Source: G963668185 sp965116985 (lineage in GTDB: Bacteria; Chloroflexota; Dehalococcoidia; Lucifugimonadales; G963668185). From it: a stretch of DNA of 64,000 bases. The translations under genes were made by a program, and so were the position numbers. Shown here one piece after another: positions 1-8,466 of this stretch. The stretch is taken from the NCBI GenBank assembly GCA_965116985.1, contig OZ220745.1, forward strand, positions 2,666,001 to 2,730,000, given 5' to 3'. The notes beneath the pieces are model-generated. The model ran no database searches. It saw only the letters and a list, made by a program, of their open reading frames with translations, and was not told the origin of the DNA. Each line of letters begins with the position of its first letter. The stretch's first letter is position 1.

Positions 1-2
1 GC

Positions 3-707
3 TTTACGGGCATAGTCTATGCCCGTGAGATAGACGGCGAGGTACTGACCTTTGGCGTCTCCGGCAAGCTAGCCCTCAACGCGCTCATAATGTTCGATCG
101 GCAGACCGAGTCCCTGTGGAGCCAGTTCCTGGGCGAAGCAATTGAAGGACAGCTCAAGGGAACGAAACTGGAACTTGTCGCCTCGCAGCTCACCACATGG
201 GGTTCCTGGAAGGAGGAGTTCCCCGCCACATTGGCACTCGACATACGGGCGCCCAGAATCGACCAGTACAACGACTATTACGCGTCGCCTTCCGCAGGCG
301 TGATCGGGTGGGCGAACCGGGACGATCGACTCCACCGGAAGGAACTCGTCGTAGGCATCACGGGATCCACCGCGGAGCGGGCTTACGGGCACAGCGAACT
401 CGCGGAGGTAGGCGCCCTGAACGACACGTTCGAAGGCGTCGCGATTGTCGTTGCAATGGACACCGTCAGCGGCGCCGCTGGTGTCTACAGCCGCGTCGTG
501 GAGGGGCGTGAACTTTCCTTCGTACAAGGCCCGGAGCCGGGCGAAATGTCTGATGTGGAGACTGGAAGCGTCTGGAGCAAGCTCTCTGGCGAGGCCATAG
601 AGGGTGCGCTCGAAGGGAGCGCCCTGGCTCCTTACGAGTACTTCAACTCCTTCTGGTTCGGTTGGGTTGACTACTATCCAAACACTGAGTTGTACGAACC
701 GTCGTAG
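3..707 (+). CDS. DUF3179 domain-containing protein, 5'-truncated by window
   Basis: The open frame runs in from the left edge with no start codon, so the ATG at 90 is internal; the residues before it (ending LTFGVSGKLALNALI) continue the same domain. The fragment carries hallmarks of DUF3179: TFGVSG, then MFDRQTESLWSQFLGEAIEG, an echo of the same motif near the C-terminus (GSVWSKLSGEAIEGALEG) and a terminal FWFGWVDYYPNTELY block. The family is predicted to be extracytoplasmic and has no settled function; the signal peptide would lie outside the window. It ends at TAG, and a promoter-like sequence for the next gene follows about 20 bases later. Family assignment is firm; function is not known. 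Confidence 0.85.
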   Translation, partial: FTGIVYAREIDGEVLTFGVSGKLALNALIMFDRQTESLWSQFLGEAIEGQLKGTKLELVASQLTTWGSWKEEFPATLALDIRAPRIDQYNDYYASPSAGVIGWANRDDRLHRKELVVGITGSTAERAYGHSELAEVGALNDTFEGVAIVVAMDTVSGAAGVYSRVVEGRELSFVQGPEPGEMSDVETGSVWSKLSGEAIEGALEGSALAPYEYFNSFWFGWVDYYPNTELYEPS

Positions 708-727
708 CTGAACGGGCGCGGCCTTAT

Positions 728-756
728 TTGACTTGCTCTGCACGCCTCAATAACAT
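728..756 (+). promoter_or_regulatory. Predicted sigma-70-type promoter for the SAM-GreA fusion gene
   Basis: TTGACT at 728-733 and TAACAT at 751-756 are separated by exactly 17 bases. The expected start of transcription, near 763, gives a leader of about 43 bases before the TTG start at 806. The region is visibly richer in A/T than its surroundings. This is a prediction from consensus only. Confidence 0.5.
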
Positions 757-805
757 GATTTAGTTTCTGGCAACCCTGCCCTGAACCATTGCCCTGGAGG
801 AGAAT

Positions 806-1615
806 TTGACCACCACCGAATCAACAACGCTTATGCAGGCCGTGGGGGAGTACATGAGAACTTCCAGGGCCAAGACAGATCCCCAAGTGAGGCATCAGGG
901 CCTGCAGCGGTTTATCAGTTGGTGCGGAGGTGACAAACCAATTTCCGCTCTCAACGCCTCCCAGATCGGAGACTTCGTGGAGCGGCACAACGGAATGGGG
1001 ACGAGCCTTCAGTCCGCTGCCCGTCTCCAGGAAGTCAGGAAGTTCCTCACTTTCGCCAGGAAGAAGGGCCTCATTGAAGTCAACCTTGCCCAGCACGTGC
1101 GGATTCGAAAGTCGAAGACTTCCGCGGCAAACAAGGTTGCCAGCAACGCCAACGTCGTGGAGCTTACGCCGGAGGGCCACGCGCAGATAGAGTCGCAGCT
1201 CAGCAGGCTGAAGGCGGAGCGCATCCCGCTGACCGAGCAGATCAGCAGCGCCGCGGCGGACGGTGATGTGCGCGAGAACGCCCCGCTTGAGGCCGCGCGA
1301 GAGCAGTTGGGCTACTTGGAAGGTCGCATCAAGGACATGGAGGCCACGCTGAAGGCCTCAGTCATCATTGACGCCTCCGCGCAGAAGACAGAAACCGTCG
1401 TGCTTGGCTCTAAGGTCGTTGTGCGAGACCCCTCCAAGAACAGCGACACCACATACGTGGTAGTCCGCGCGAACGAGGCAAGCCCCCTCGAGGGCAAGAT
1501 CTCGGACGTCTCTCCGGTAGGCCAGGCCCTTGTTGGAGCGCGTGCCGGCCAGAAGGTGCAGGTGCAGACCCCTAGAGGCAAGGTCGACTACGAGATAGTT
1601 AGGATCACCTCCTAA
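806..1615 (+). CDS. Recombinase SAM-like domain fused to GreA/GreB elongation factor
   Basis: The TTG start is chosen because GGAGG lies five bases upstream. Residues about 8-105 resemble the N-terminal SAM-like core-binding domain of tyrosine recombinases: helical, with GLQRFISWCG, QIGDFVERH and RLQEVRKFLTFARKKGLIEVN. No catalytic recombinase domain follows. Residues 117-269 are a complete GreA-type factor: a coiled coil beginning LTPEGHAQIESQLSRL, the acidic tip GDVREN with D154 and E157 at the positions needed for transcript cleavage, and an FKBP-like C-terminal half with ISDVSPVGQALVGARAGQ. GreA rescues backtracked RNA polymerase by stimulating cleavage of the nascent RNA. At 269 residues it is about 110 longer than ordinary GreA. 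The extra domain may bind DNA or tether the factor; that role is inference. Confidence 0.88.
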   Translation: MTTTESTTLMQAVGEYMRTSRAKTDPQVRHQGLQRFISWCGGDKPISALNASQIGDFVERHNGMGTSLQSAARLQEVRKFLTFARKKGLIEVNLAQHVRIRKSKTSAANKVASNANVVELTPEGHAQIESQLSRLKAERIPLTEQISSAAADGDVRENAPLEAAREQLGYLEGRIKDMEATLKASVIIDASAQKTETVVLGSKVVVRDPSKNSDTTYVVVRANEASPLEGKISDVSPVGQALVGARAGQKVQVQTPRGKVDYEIVRITS

Positions 1616-1717
1616 CCATCAAGCGCGCGCCGATGAGGCAAAAGTCCGTGCGCTCGCTTCTGCCCTCGCGTAGGCAGAGTCAACTGCCTTACCTTCAGGC
1701 TTTGTGAGTCCTCTATA

Positions 1718-2935
1718 GTGACGCTCGGCACAAGGAACGCCGCGTGGATTGTGGGCCTTGCTGCTTTGGGCATACCCGCGTTCGTAATTCGCGGCGCCGG
1801 CTTGCACCTGGACCCCGTCCTTACGGCGGCGCTGCTCGGCTTTGGCGTCGTTGGCGGCGCATTCCTGCTCTCCTGGGCCGCGGAGGTCGCCCAGATCGAT
1901 GTGTCGGCCGCACTGGCGCTTGCCGTGCTCGCGCTTATCGCCGTGCTGCCGGAGTATGTGATTGAGGCCATCCTGGCCTGGCGCGCAGGCGCTTCTTACG
2001 ATCCCACTACGGGCGTGGTCACCAATGACATGGAGCTCGTTGCTGCCAACGTAACCGGCGCCAACCGCCTCCTGATCGGACTGGGCTGGTCTGCGGTCAT
2101 CCTGATCTACTGGCTCCGGCGTAAGAGGACGCTCGACCTGCGCGGCCACCTAAATCTTGAGATCGCGATGTTGACCGTCGCCACGCTGCTCACGTTGCTG
2201 ATCTTCTTCACTGGACAGGTCCACTTCATACTCGGCTTGGGCCTGACTGGACTCTACGTTATCTACCTGTGGATCAGTTCACGCCAGGAGCCGGAAGTGC
2301 CGGATTTGGTAGGCCCCGCGCTCGCCATTGGAGCGCTGCCTCCTGCCCGGCGCAGGGTTGCAGTAATCGCTATGGGCGTTTACGCGGCTGCGGTTATTCT
2401 TGCCGCCGCCGAGCCATTCGTGGAGTCCTTGATCGAGACCGGGGATAAGTTTGGCGTAGACGAGTTCCTCCTCATTCAATGGATCGCGCCGCTGGCCTCT
2501 GAGGCGCCCGAAATCATCGTAGCCGTGCTGTTCAGCTTGCGCGCAAATCCGGTTGCCGGTCTCACCACGCTCGTCTCAGCCGAGGTGAATCAGCTGACGC
2601 TACTCATTGGGAGCATGGTGATTCTGTTCAGCATCTCCGCTGGCCAGGCCCTCAGCTTCCCGCTCATAGACAGGCAGTTGGCGGAGTTTCTGCTGCTGAC
2701 CGGCGTGTCTGCGTTCGGCATCATGCTCATCGCCCGGCGCAAGGTCACTTGGCATGCGGGCGCGGTGCTGCTCGTGCTGTTCGTATCCCACCTCTTCTTC
2801 ACGGATACTTCCGAGCGCTACATCTTCGCGTACATCAACTTTGGGCTGGCTGCCGCGCTCGTCCTCGTGTCCCCGCGCAATCTTGCGTACATCGTGCGAC
2901 CGCCTGCCTTGCCCGCGGCCGGCGAGACCGGGTGA
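1718..2935 (+). CDS. Sodium/calcium exchanger family (CaCA) membrane protein
   Basis: This 405-residue protein is almost entirely hydrophobic, with about ten membrane segments. It shows the two inverted alpha-repeats of the CaCA superfamily: one with LPEYVIEAILAW and NVTGANRLLIGLGW (about residues 74-125), the other with APLASEAPEIIVAVLF and AEVNQLTLLIGSM (about 256-305). The acidic and asparagine residues in these repeats coordinate the cation in characterised members. It should exchange Ca2+ or another cation for Na+ or H+ across the cytoplasmic membrane. The GTG start has only a weak ribosome site. The next gene begins within 35 bases, so the two may be co-transcribed. Ion specificity cannot be read from the sequence. 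Confidence 0.85.
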   Translation: MTLGTRNAAWIVGLAALGIPAFVIRGAGLHLDPVLTAALLGFGVVGGAFLLSWAAEVAQIDVSAALALAVLALIAVLPEYVIEAILAWRAGASYDPTTGVVTNDMELVAANVTGANRLLIGLGWSAVILIYWLRRKRTLDLRGHLNLEIAMLTVATLLTLLIFFTGQVHFILGLGLTGLYVIYLWISSRQEPEVPDLVGPALAIGALPPARRRVAVIAMGVYAAAVILAAAEPFVESLIETGDKFGVDEFLLIQWIAPLASEAPEIIVAVLFSLRANPVAGLTTLVSAEVNQLTLLIGSMVILFSISAGQALSFPLIDRQLAEFLLLTGVSAFGIMLIARRKVTWHAGAVLLVLFVSHLFFTDTSERYIFAYINFGLAAALVLVSPRNLAYIVRPPALPAAGETG

Positions 2936-2969
2936 CGGTCCATTGAAGACCGCCGCACAAGCCGACACT

Positions 2970-5831
2970 ATGGACCTCGTAGAAGAGCTGCGCCGCGAGA
3001 CAAGCGGCGAAGTCCGCTTCGACGCGATGTCCCGGGCGCTGTACAGCACGGACGCCAGCATGTACGAAATGGAGCCCGTAGGTGTCGTCATCCCGCGCAC
3101 CGTCGAGGACGTAATCGCAGCCGTTAATGTCGTCCGAAGGCACGATGGCACGCTCCTGCCGCGAGGGGGCGGCACCAGCCTAGCAGGCCAGACTGTGGCC
3201 CGCGCCGTGGTTATCGACTTCTCCAAGCATCTCCGCAACCTGTTGGAGGAGTGTCCGGAAGAGGGATGGGTTCGCGTCCAGCCGGGCATTATTCTGGATG
3301 AACTCAACCGTCAGATTCGTCCCTCGGGCCGTCTATTCACTCCCGATCCCAGCACCAGCAACCGTGGCACCGTTGGCGGGGCCATTGGCAACAACTCATG
3401 CGGCGCTCACTCGATCATCTGGGGCAAGACCGTAGACAACGTAAACGAGCTCGATGTCATCCTCGCTGACGGTTCTACGGCTAAGTTTGGCCCGTGCTCG
3501 GCGGAATCCCTCACCGGTGCTGCCCGCGGCGCGTCTCCGGTTGACCATATCGTGCGCAGGCTCTCGAAGTTGGGTGAGTCCTGCCGCGATGAGGTTGAAG
3601 CCCGATTCCCCAAGATCATGCGCCGCGTGGGCGGGTACAACCTCGATGAGCTCGCCGGGCCCGGCCCCTTGGACTTGGCCAGGTTCGCCGTCGGCTCCGA
3701 GGGCACGCTCGTTACGGTCACCAGCGCCGTACTGAAGACCGTGCCAGTCCCGAAGGTCCGTGGACTGGCCGTCGTCCACTTCGCCAGCTTGCACGAGTCT
3801 ATGGAGGCCACCGTCGCGGCGCTGGAGTTGGAGCCCGCCGCTGTAGAGCACATCGGCAGCATGATCCTGTCCACTGTTCGCTCCAACCTGGCGTACTCCC
3901 GGCTGATGGACTTCGTTGAAGGCGAGCCGGACTCCCTGCTCGCTGTAGAGTTCGTCGGCGACACCGAGGCTGAAGTCGCAGCCCGCATCGACCGGCTGGA
4001 GCAGCGCTTCGCAAGAAGCGGCCTCGGCTACGCCGTAGTGAGAATGATGAGCCCGCGCGATCAGGCGCGAGTCTGGGACGTCCGCAAGGCGGGCCTCGGT
4101 CTGATGATGAACGTTCCGGGCGAGGCCAAGCCGCTGGCCTTCGTCGAAGACACCGCCGTGGCGCCGGAGGTGCTGCCTGAGTACGTACGCCGCTTCGACG
4201 AAATAGTCCGCGACCACAACACGGAGGCTGGATATTACGGACACGCAAGCGTCGGATGCCTTCACATACGGCCCCTGGTGGACCTGAAGCTGCAGGAAGG
4301 CGTCGACCGCATGGTCTCCATCGCCACCGCCGTCAGCGACCTCGTCCTTGAGTTCGGCGGCGCGATGAGCGCGGAGCACGGCGATGGCCTCGTACGCAGT
4401 GTCTGGAACGAGAAGATGTTCGGTCCGCAGCTCTACGAGGCCTTCAGGGAGGTCAAGCGGATCTTCGACCCGGACGGCATCATGAACCCGGGCAAGATCG
4501 TCGATCCCCCATCGATGACTGAGAACCTACGCATCTCGCCCGCTTACAAGCCTCTTCACGTGCCGACAGGGCTAAACTTCGGAACTGAGAACGGCTTCGC
4601 CGGCGCCATTGAGCGCTGCAACGGGCAGGGTGCTTGCCGCAAGCTCTCCAGCGGCTCGATGTGCCCGTCATACATGGCGACCATGGAGGAAGAGCACTCC
4701 ACGCGGGGAAGGGCCAACGCGCTCAGGGCCGTGATTTCCGGCGGCCTGCCTCCCGATGCGCTGACAAGCCGCAGGCTGTATGACGTCCTTGACCTGTGTC
4801 TGGAGTGCAAGGCCTGCAAGGCCGAATGCCCATCGAACGTGGACATGGCCAAGCTGAAGTACGAGTTCCTCCATCAGTACCGCAAGGCCAACGGCCTTTC
4901 CCTCAAGGCCCGGATGATCGGCAATGTCTCCGGCATGAACAGAGCCGGGTCGCGCCTGTCCCCGCTGTCCAACATGGCACTGCGCTCCTCCACCTTCAGG
5001 CGGATTATGGAGAAGGCGACGGGAATCGATCGCCGCAGGCACATGCCTGAATTCACCCGCCAGACCTTCCGCCAATGGTTTCGCTCGCGAAAGTCGCCGG
5101 GAGGGTCGGAGGCTCTAGGCACTGTGGCGCTGTTCGCGGACACCTTCACCGATTACAACCACCCGGAGATCGGGCGCGCCGCCGTAGTTGTCCTCGAACG
5201 CCTCGGATACCGGGTGGTCGTCCCGGACACAGTCTGCTGCGGCAGGCCGATGCTCTCCGCTGGGATGTTGGAGGAAGCCAAAGAGAACGCTATGCAGAAC
5301 GTAGAGACGCTATATCCACACGCCGCTGAGGGCGCCCGGATAGTCGGCCTGGAGCCGAGTTGCACCCTGGCCGTCTCAGACGATTACAGGGACCTGCTTG
5401 GCGATACCCGTGAGGTCGATCTCGTTCGCGGCAACGTTGTATCTTTCGATCGTCTGGTAGACGAGGCGCTCTCGAACGGCTCGACACTGACATTCGCGAC
5501 CCCTCCCGGTGACGTCAGGTTCTTCGGACACTGTCACCAGAAGGCTCTTACAGGGACCGGAAGCTCCTTGAACGTCCTGAAGCTTCTGAGTGGCGAGCGT
5601 GTAACGGAAATCGACGCTGGATGTTGCGGTATGGCGGGCTCGTTCGGAATGACCGTGCACCGTTACGATCTGTCCATGCGCATCGGAGAAGACCGGCTCT
5701 TCCCAGCGGTCAGGCGGTCGCCGACTGACTCGGTTATCGTAAGCGACGGCGTCTCCTGCCGTGCCCAAATTCTGGATGGGACCGGACGTGAAGCCAGACA
5801 CCTTGCCCAGGTCCTGGAAGCGTCTCTTTGA
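2970..5831 (+). CDS. FAD-linked oxidase / Fe-S 2-hydroxyacid (D-lactate type) dehydrogenase
   Basis: A 953-residue fusion. The N-terminal half is a PCMH-type FAD-binding domain (LLPRGGGTSLAGQ near residue 63, then TSNRGTVGGAIGNNSCGAHS) followed by an FAD-oxidase C domain ending HGDGLVRSVWNEKMFG...DPDGIMNPGKIVD. The C-terminal half is a GlpC/LldE-like Fe-S region: cysteines near 550-565 and CLECKACKAECP near 610 for 4Fe-4S clusters, then two CCG modules (CCGRPM near 756; GHCHQK and CCGMAGSFG near 853-887). Such enzymes oxidise D-lactate, D-2-hydroxyglutarate or similar acids and pass electrons to the membrane pool. The open frame extends upstream into the exchanger gene; the ATG at 2970 is used, with a TTG at 2943 as alternative. 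Exact substrate is uncertain. Confidence 0.85.
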   Translation: MDLVEELRRETSGEVRFDAMSRALYSTDASMYEMEPVGVVIPRTVEDVIAAVNVVRRHDGTLLPRGGGTSLAGQTVARAVVIDFSKHLRNLLEECPEEGWVRVQPGIILDELNRQIRPSGRLFTPDPSTSNRGTVGGAIGNNSCGAHSIIWGKTVDNVNELDVILADGSTAKFGPCSAESLTGAARGASPVDHIVRRLSKLGESCRDEVEARFPKIMRRVGGYNLDELAGPGPLDLARFAVGSEGTLVTVTSAVLKTVPVPKVRGLAVVHFASLHESMEATVAALELEPAAVEHIGSMILSTVRSNLAYSRLMDFVEGEPDSLLAVEFVGDTEAEVAARIDRLEQRFARSGLGYAVVRMMSPRDQARVWDVRKAGLGLMMNVPGEAKPLAFVEDTAVAPEVLPEYVRRFDEIVRDHNTEAGYYGHASVGCLHIRPLVDLKLQEGVDRMVSIATAVSDLVLEFGGAMSAEHGDGLVRSVWNEKMFGPQLYEAFREVKRIFDPDGIMNPGKIVDPPSMTENLRISPAYKPLHVPTGLNFGTENGFAGAIERCNGQGACRKLSSGSMCPSYMATMEEEHSTRGRANALRAVISGGLPPDALTSRRLYDVLDLCLECKACKAECPSNVDMAKLKYEFLHQYRKANGLSLKARMIGNVSGMNRAGSRLSPLSNMALRSSTFRRIMEKATGIDRRRHMPEFTRQTFRQWFRSRKSPGGSEALGTVALFADTFTDYNHPEIGRAAVVVLERLGYRVVVPDTVCCGRPMLSAGMLEEAKENAMQNVETLYPHAAEGARIVGLEPSCTLAVSDDYRDLLGDTREVDLVRGNVVSFDRLVDEALSNGSTLTFATPPGDVRFFGHCHQKALTGTGSSLNVLKLLSGERVTEIDAGCCGMAGSFGMTVHRYDLSMRIGEDRLFPAVRRSPTDSVIVSDGVSCRAQILDGTGREARHLAQVLEASL

Positions 5832-5873
5832 AATCTTTCGTGTATTCTCGCATCAAGCTACTATTGTCCGGCG

Positions 5874-5896
5874 GCCGGGCCGCGTGATCGCCCGGC
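5874..5896. other. Hairpin in the leader of alanine dehydrogenase
   Basis: GCCGGGC at 5874-5880 and GCCCGGC at 5890-5896 form a perfect seven-pair stem with a nine-base loop, 24 bases before the ald start. No run of T follows on the plus strand, so it is not a clear terminator. It could end the upstream transcript or structure the ald leader. Confidence 0.35.
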
Positions 5897-5920
5897 GGTG
5901 AAGGGAGCAGTGATCAGCCT

Positions 5921-7039
5921 ATGAGGATCGGCGTACCCAAAGAAGTAAAGGCCGACGAACGTCGGATTTCACTGACTCCCGACAAGGTTGACCTCCTTGT
6001 CCGGCGAGGGCACAGCGTCGCGGTCGAGACCGGCGCGGGAGTCGGCTCAGGCTTTGAGGACGAGAAGTTCGAGTCCGTGGGTGCCGACATTGTCGGCAGT
6101 CCACAGGCGATCTTCGAAGACTCCGAGCTGGTGGTTAAAGTCAAGGAGATGCAGCCTGAAGAGTACGAACTGCTCAACCAGGACGCAATGCTGTTCACCT
6201 ATCTTCACCTTGCGGCCGAGCCCGACCTTGCGCGGGCCCTGGTAGCTTCGAAGACAACCAGCATCGCGTACGAGACGATCCAGGACCCTGACGGAAGCCT
6301 GCCCTTGCTGTATCCCATGAGTGAGATAGCCGGCAAGCTCGCGGCGCTCACCGCTGGCACGCTCGTACAGAGCCATTGGGGCGGTCCGGGAAAGCTGATG
6401 AGCCACGTGCCGGGAATTGAGCCGTGCCGCGTGGCGATTGTTGGCGGTGGCACCGTGGGACTTAACGCGGCGCTCGTTGCAAGTGCGATGGGCTCTGAGG
6501 TGACGATCGCTGACATAAACCTCGGCCGGCTCAGATACATCGACGCGCTCTCAGACGGCAGAATCAAGACAACGTTTTCGAGCCCGGCAAATCTCGCCGA
6601 TATCCTGGCGTCCTCAGACGTCGTCATCGGCGCGGTTCTGCTGCCCGGCGCCTCTGCCCCTAAGGTCGTCGAACGTGACATGATCGCCAACATGGCGGAA
6701 AGGGCCGTGGTAATTGACGTGGCCATCGACCACGGCGGCTCCGTCGAGGGAATACGGCCCACAAGCCACAGCGATCCTACGTACATAGAGGATGGTGTCG
6801 TTCACTATGCCGTCCCAAATATGCCGGGGATTGTGCCGGTCACATCCAGCATGTCCCTGTCCAACGCCACATTACCGTATGTGCTGGTGATCGCGGACAG
6901 CGGTATTGAAGACCTCATTCATACTCGCCGGGACATAGCCATGGGCATCAACACCATGGGGGGCCACGTTACTTACAAAGCCGTAGCTGAGGCAGTTGAA
7001 CTGCCTTACACCCCGCTGGAAGAAGCCGTGACGGCATAG
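5921..7039 (+). CDS. ald: Alanine dehydrogenase
   Basis: The 372-residue product matches the NAD-dependent L-alanine dehydrogenase family over its full length. It catalyses reversible oxidative deamination of L-alanine to pyruvate and ammonia. The family's key residues fall at their canonical numbers: R15 and K75 for pyruvate binding and catalytic H96 and D270. The Rossmann fold carries VAIVGGGTVGLNAALVA (about 171-187), and NMPGIVPVTSS and NATLPYV stand near the C-terminus. The start ATG is preceded by GAAGGGAG. Sitting just after a 2-hydroxyacid dehydrogenase, it could help connect lactate, pyruvate and alanine; that link is inference from position. Confidence 0.95.
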   Translation: MRIGVPKEVKADERRISLTPDKVDLLVRRGHSVAVETGAGVGSGFEDEKFESVGADIVGSPQAIFEDSELVVKVKEMQPEEYELLNQDAMLFTYLHLAAEPDLARALVASKTTSIAYETIQDPDGSLPLLYPMSEIAGKLAALTAGTLVQSHWGGPGKLMSHVPGIEPCRVAIVGGGTVGLNAALVASAMGSEVTIADINLGRLRYIDALSDGRIKTTFSSPANLADILASSDVVIGAVLLPGASAPKVVERDMIANMAERAVVIDVAIDHGGSVEGIRPTSHSDPTYIEDGVVHYAVPNMPGIVPVTSSMSLSNATLPYVLVIADSGIEDLIHTRRDIAMGINTMGGHVTYKAVAEAVELPYTPLEEAVTA

Positions 7040-7048
7040 AGGCGTCTG

Positions 7049-7348
7049 TCAATCTTCCAGGTCGTCTTCTAGTGCTCCGGGCGGCACGAGCCTGTCTATG
7101 CTGACCGCTTTGTTTCCTCGTGTGTACCGGAGGCGGAGGCGCTCCCCCACCTCTAGGGCGCCGTAGGTGTAAGGGTCCACCTCCACTCGGTTGCCGCCGC
7201 AGCGTATCCAGCACCTGCCGTCATCGTCCCGCGACTTGTCCGTGAGCGGCCCCTCGAATATGTGATAGGGAGGTACCGCGTCGACCAGCGAAGCCACAGA
7301 CGTTCGAATACGCATCGCAACCGACCCCAGCAATCGTAAGGGGTTCAT
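7049..7348 (-). CDS. Small conserved-looking hypothetical protein
   Basis: A 99-residue frame on the minus strand, convergent with ald and ending nine bases from it. The middle and C-terminal part (CWIRCGGNRVEVDPYTYGALEVGE, here split as CWIRCGGNRVEV and DPYTYGALEVGE, then RLRLRYTRGNKAVSIDRLVPP) has the alternating pattern of a small beta-barrel, and codon third positions are GC-rich as in neighbouring genes. No membrane segment or signal peptide is convincing. I do not recognise the family and give no function. Confidence 0.55.
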   Translation of the reverse strand: MNPLRLLGSVAMRIRTSVASLVDAVPPYHIFEGPLTDKSRDDDGRCWIRCGGNRVEVDPYTYGALEVGERLRLRYTRGNKAVSIDRLVPPGALEDDLED

Positions 7349-7523
7349 GTTAGAGGGTAGGCAGCACTAGTCCGCCGGTTGGTATGCGGCGCGGGTACTC
7401 CAACGCGGGCCTTATGGACGTGAACAATTGCATGTGAGTGCTTGCGCTTGGACATGCCGGCTAAGCGGGGAAGCGATTGTAGCCCCGCGGCCGATTCACT
7501 TGCCACCGTGGCTTGAGGAGAGG

Positions 7524-8456
7524 TCAGATCACCCTCTCGAGGGCCTCCGCTACTTCTTCGAACGTTGCGAATGCCTCGAACCGGTCCGCTACTTCACCCT
7601 TGCCGTCGATCACGAACGTCCACTCGATGCTCGGTAGACCCCACTCCGCGACAACCGGCGATATCTTGGCTACCGAGAGGTCTCCCTGTATCTCTTGTGG
7701 ATTGTCATAGATGTCAACGTGTACGAAGTGAGCCCGGCCCCGGTAACTGTCCTTGAGTTCCTGCAGGACCTCTACCTGCGGCCCGCAGACGGCATTGACG
7801 CAGAACGCAGGACTTGCGAACACGACCACCGTGGGAAGTCCGCTTTCGATGGCGTCGGCGATCGTGATCGCATACAGGTCTGGGTCTATGAGCGACCCGG
7901 TGGTTAGCTCTTCGATGCTGTCGACTTCAGACCCTAGCCGGTTCCGGCTCTTGACGGCCGGCTCCCCGACGTTTGGCGCTCGAGTTCGTTCGGCGACTTC
8001 AAACGTTAGGGATGCCGATCTGGGTCCGCCGTCGCCCTCGATCTCAGCCGTCAGCTCCCACATGCCGGGCTTGGCAAACTCTGCGGTGCCCGTGTAAAGG
8101 CCCCGGCTCGTGTAAGGCCACTGGCGAAAGACGGCAGATGTCTTGAGTGTCTGGTCGGGTTGGTCTTCCTGGTGTCGTAGAATGAACGTTGCCGTCGGCT
8201 CCGTAATAGGCCCTTCCCTTGAAACCAGGGCGATCCCAAGGCGATTGCTGCCCACGCCGAGATCAGCCGTACCAAGGATGGCCCTGACGCCGCTCTCGGA
8301 AAACTCACCCTCGATGAGCGTCTCGCCTTCAGGCTTTAGCAGCTCAGCGTCAAAAGAAGCCTGCCTTCCGTTGGACGGACTATCTTCGCTCGTCACGCAT
8401 GCGAAGCCGATTGCCCCCGCCGCGAGCGCCGTGAAGAGGAGGACGGCAGTCTTCAT
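7524..8456 (-). CDS. Lipoprotein with C-terminal thioredoxin-like domain
   Basis: The 310-residue product starts MKTAVLLFTALAAG and has a lipobox-like GFAC with C20, so it is probably a lipoprotein anchored outside the cytoplasm. Residues about 30-150 form a beta-rich domain. The C-terminal third is thioredoxin-like: TVVVFASPAFCVNAVCGPQVEVL, with two cysteines spaced CX4C instead of CXXC, then a cis-Pro-like LPSIEWTFVIDGKG. A start further upstream would overlap the neighbouring gene and lacks a ribosome site. It begins 10 bases after the DipZ-like gene, so the two look like an operon for redox handling or copper/cytochrome maturation outside the membrane. The pathway is inference. Confidence 0.75.
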   Translation of the reverse strand: MKTAVLLFTALAAGAIGFACVTSEDSPSNGRQASFDAELLKPEGETLIEGEFSESGVRAILGTADLGVGSNRLGIALVSREGPITEPTATFILRHQEDQPDQTLKTSAVFRQWPYTSRGLYTGTAEFAKPGMWELTAEIEGDGGPRSASLTFEVAERTRAPNVGEPAVKSRNRLGSEVDSIEELTTGSLIDPDLYAITIADAIESGLPTVVVFASPAFCVNAVCGPQVEVLQELKDSYRGRAHFVHVDIYDNPQEIQGDLSVAKISPVVAEWGLPSIEWTFVIDGKGEVADRFEAFATFEEVAEALERVI

Positions 8457-8466
8457 GTCGCTTGCC

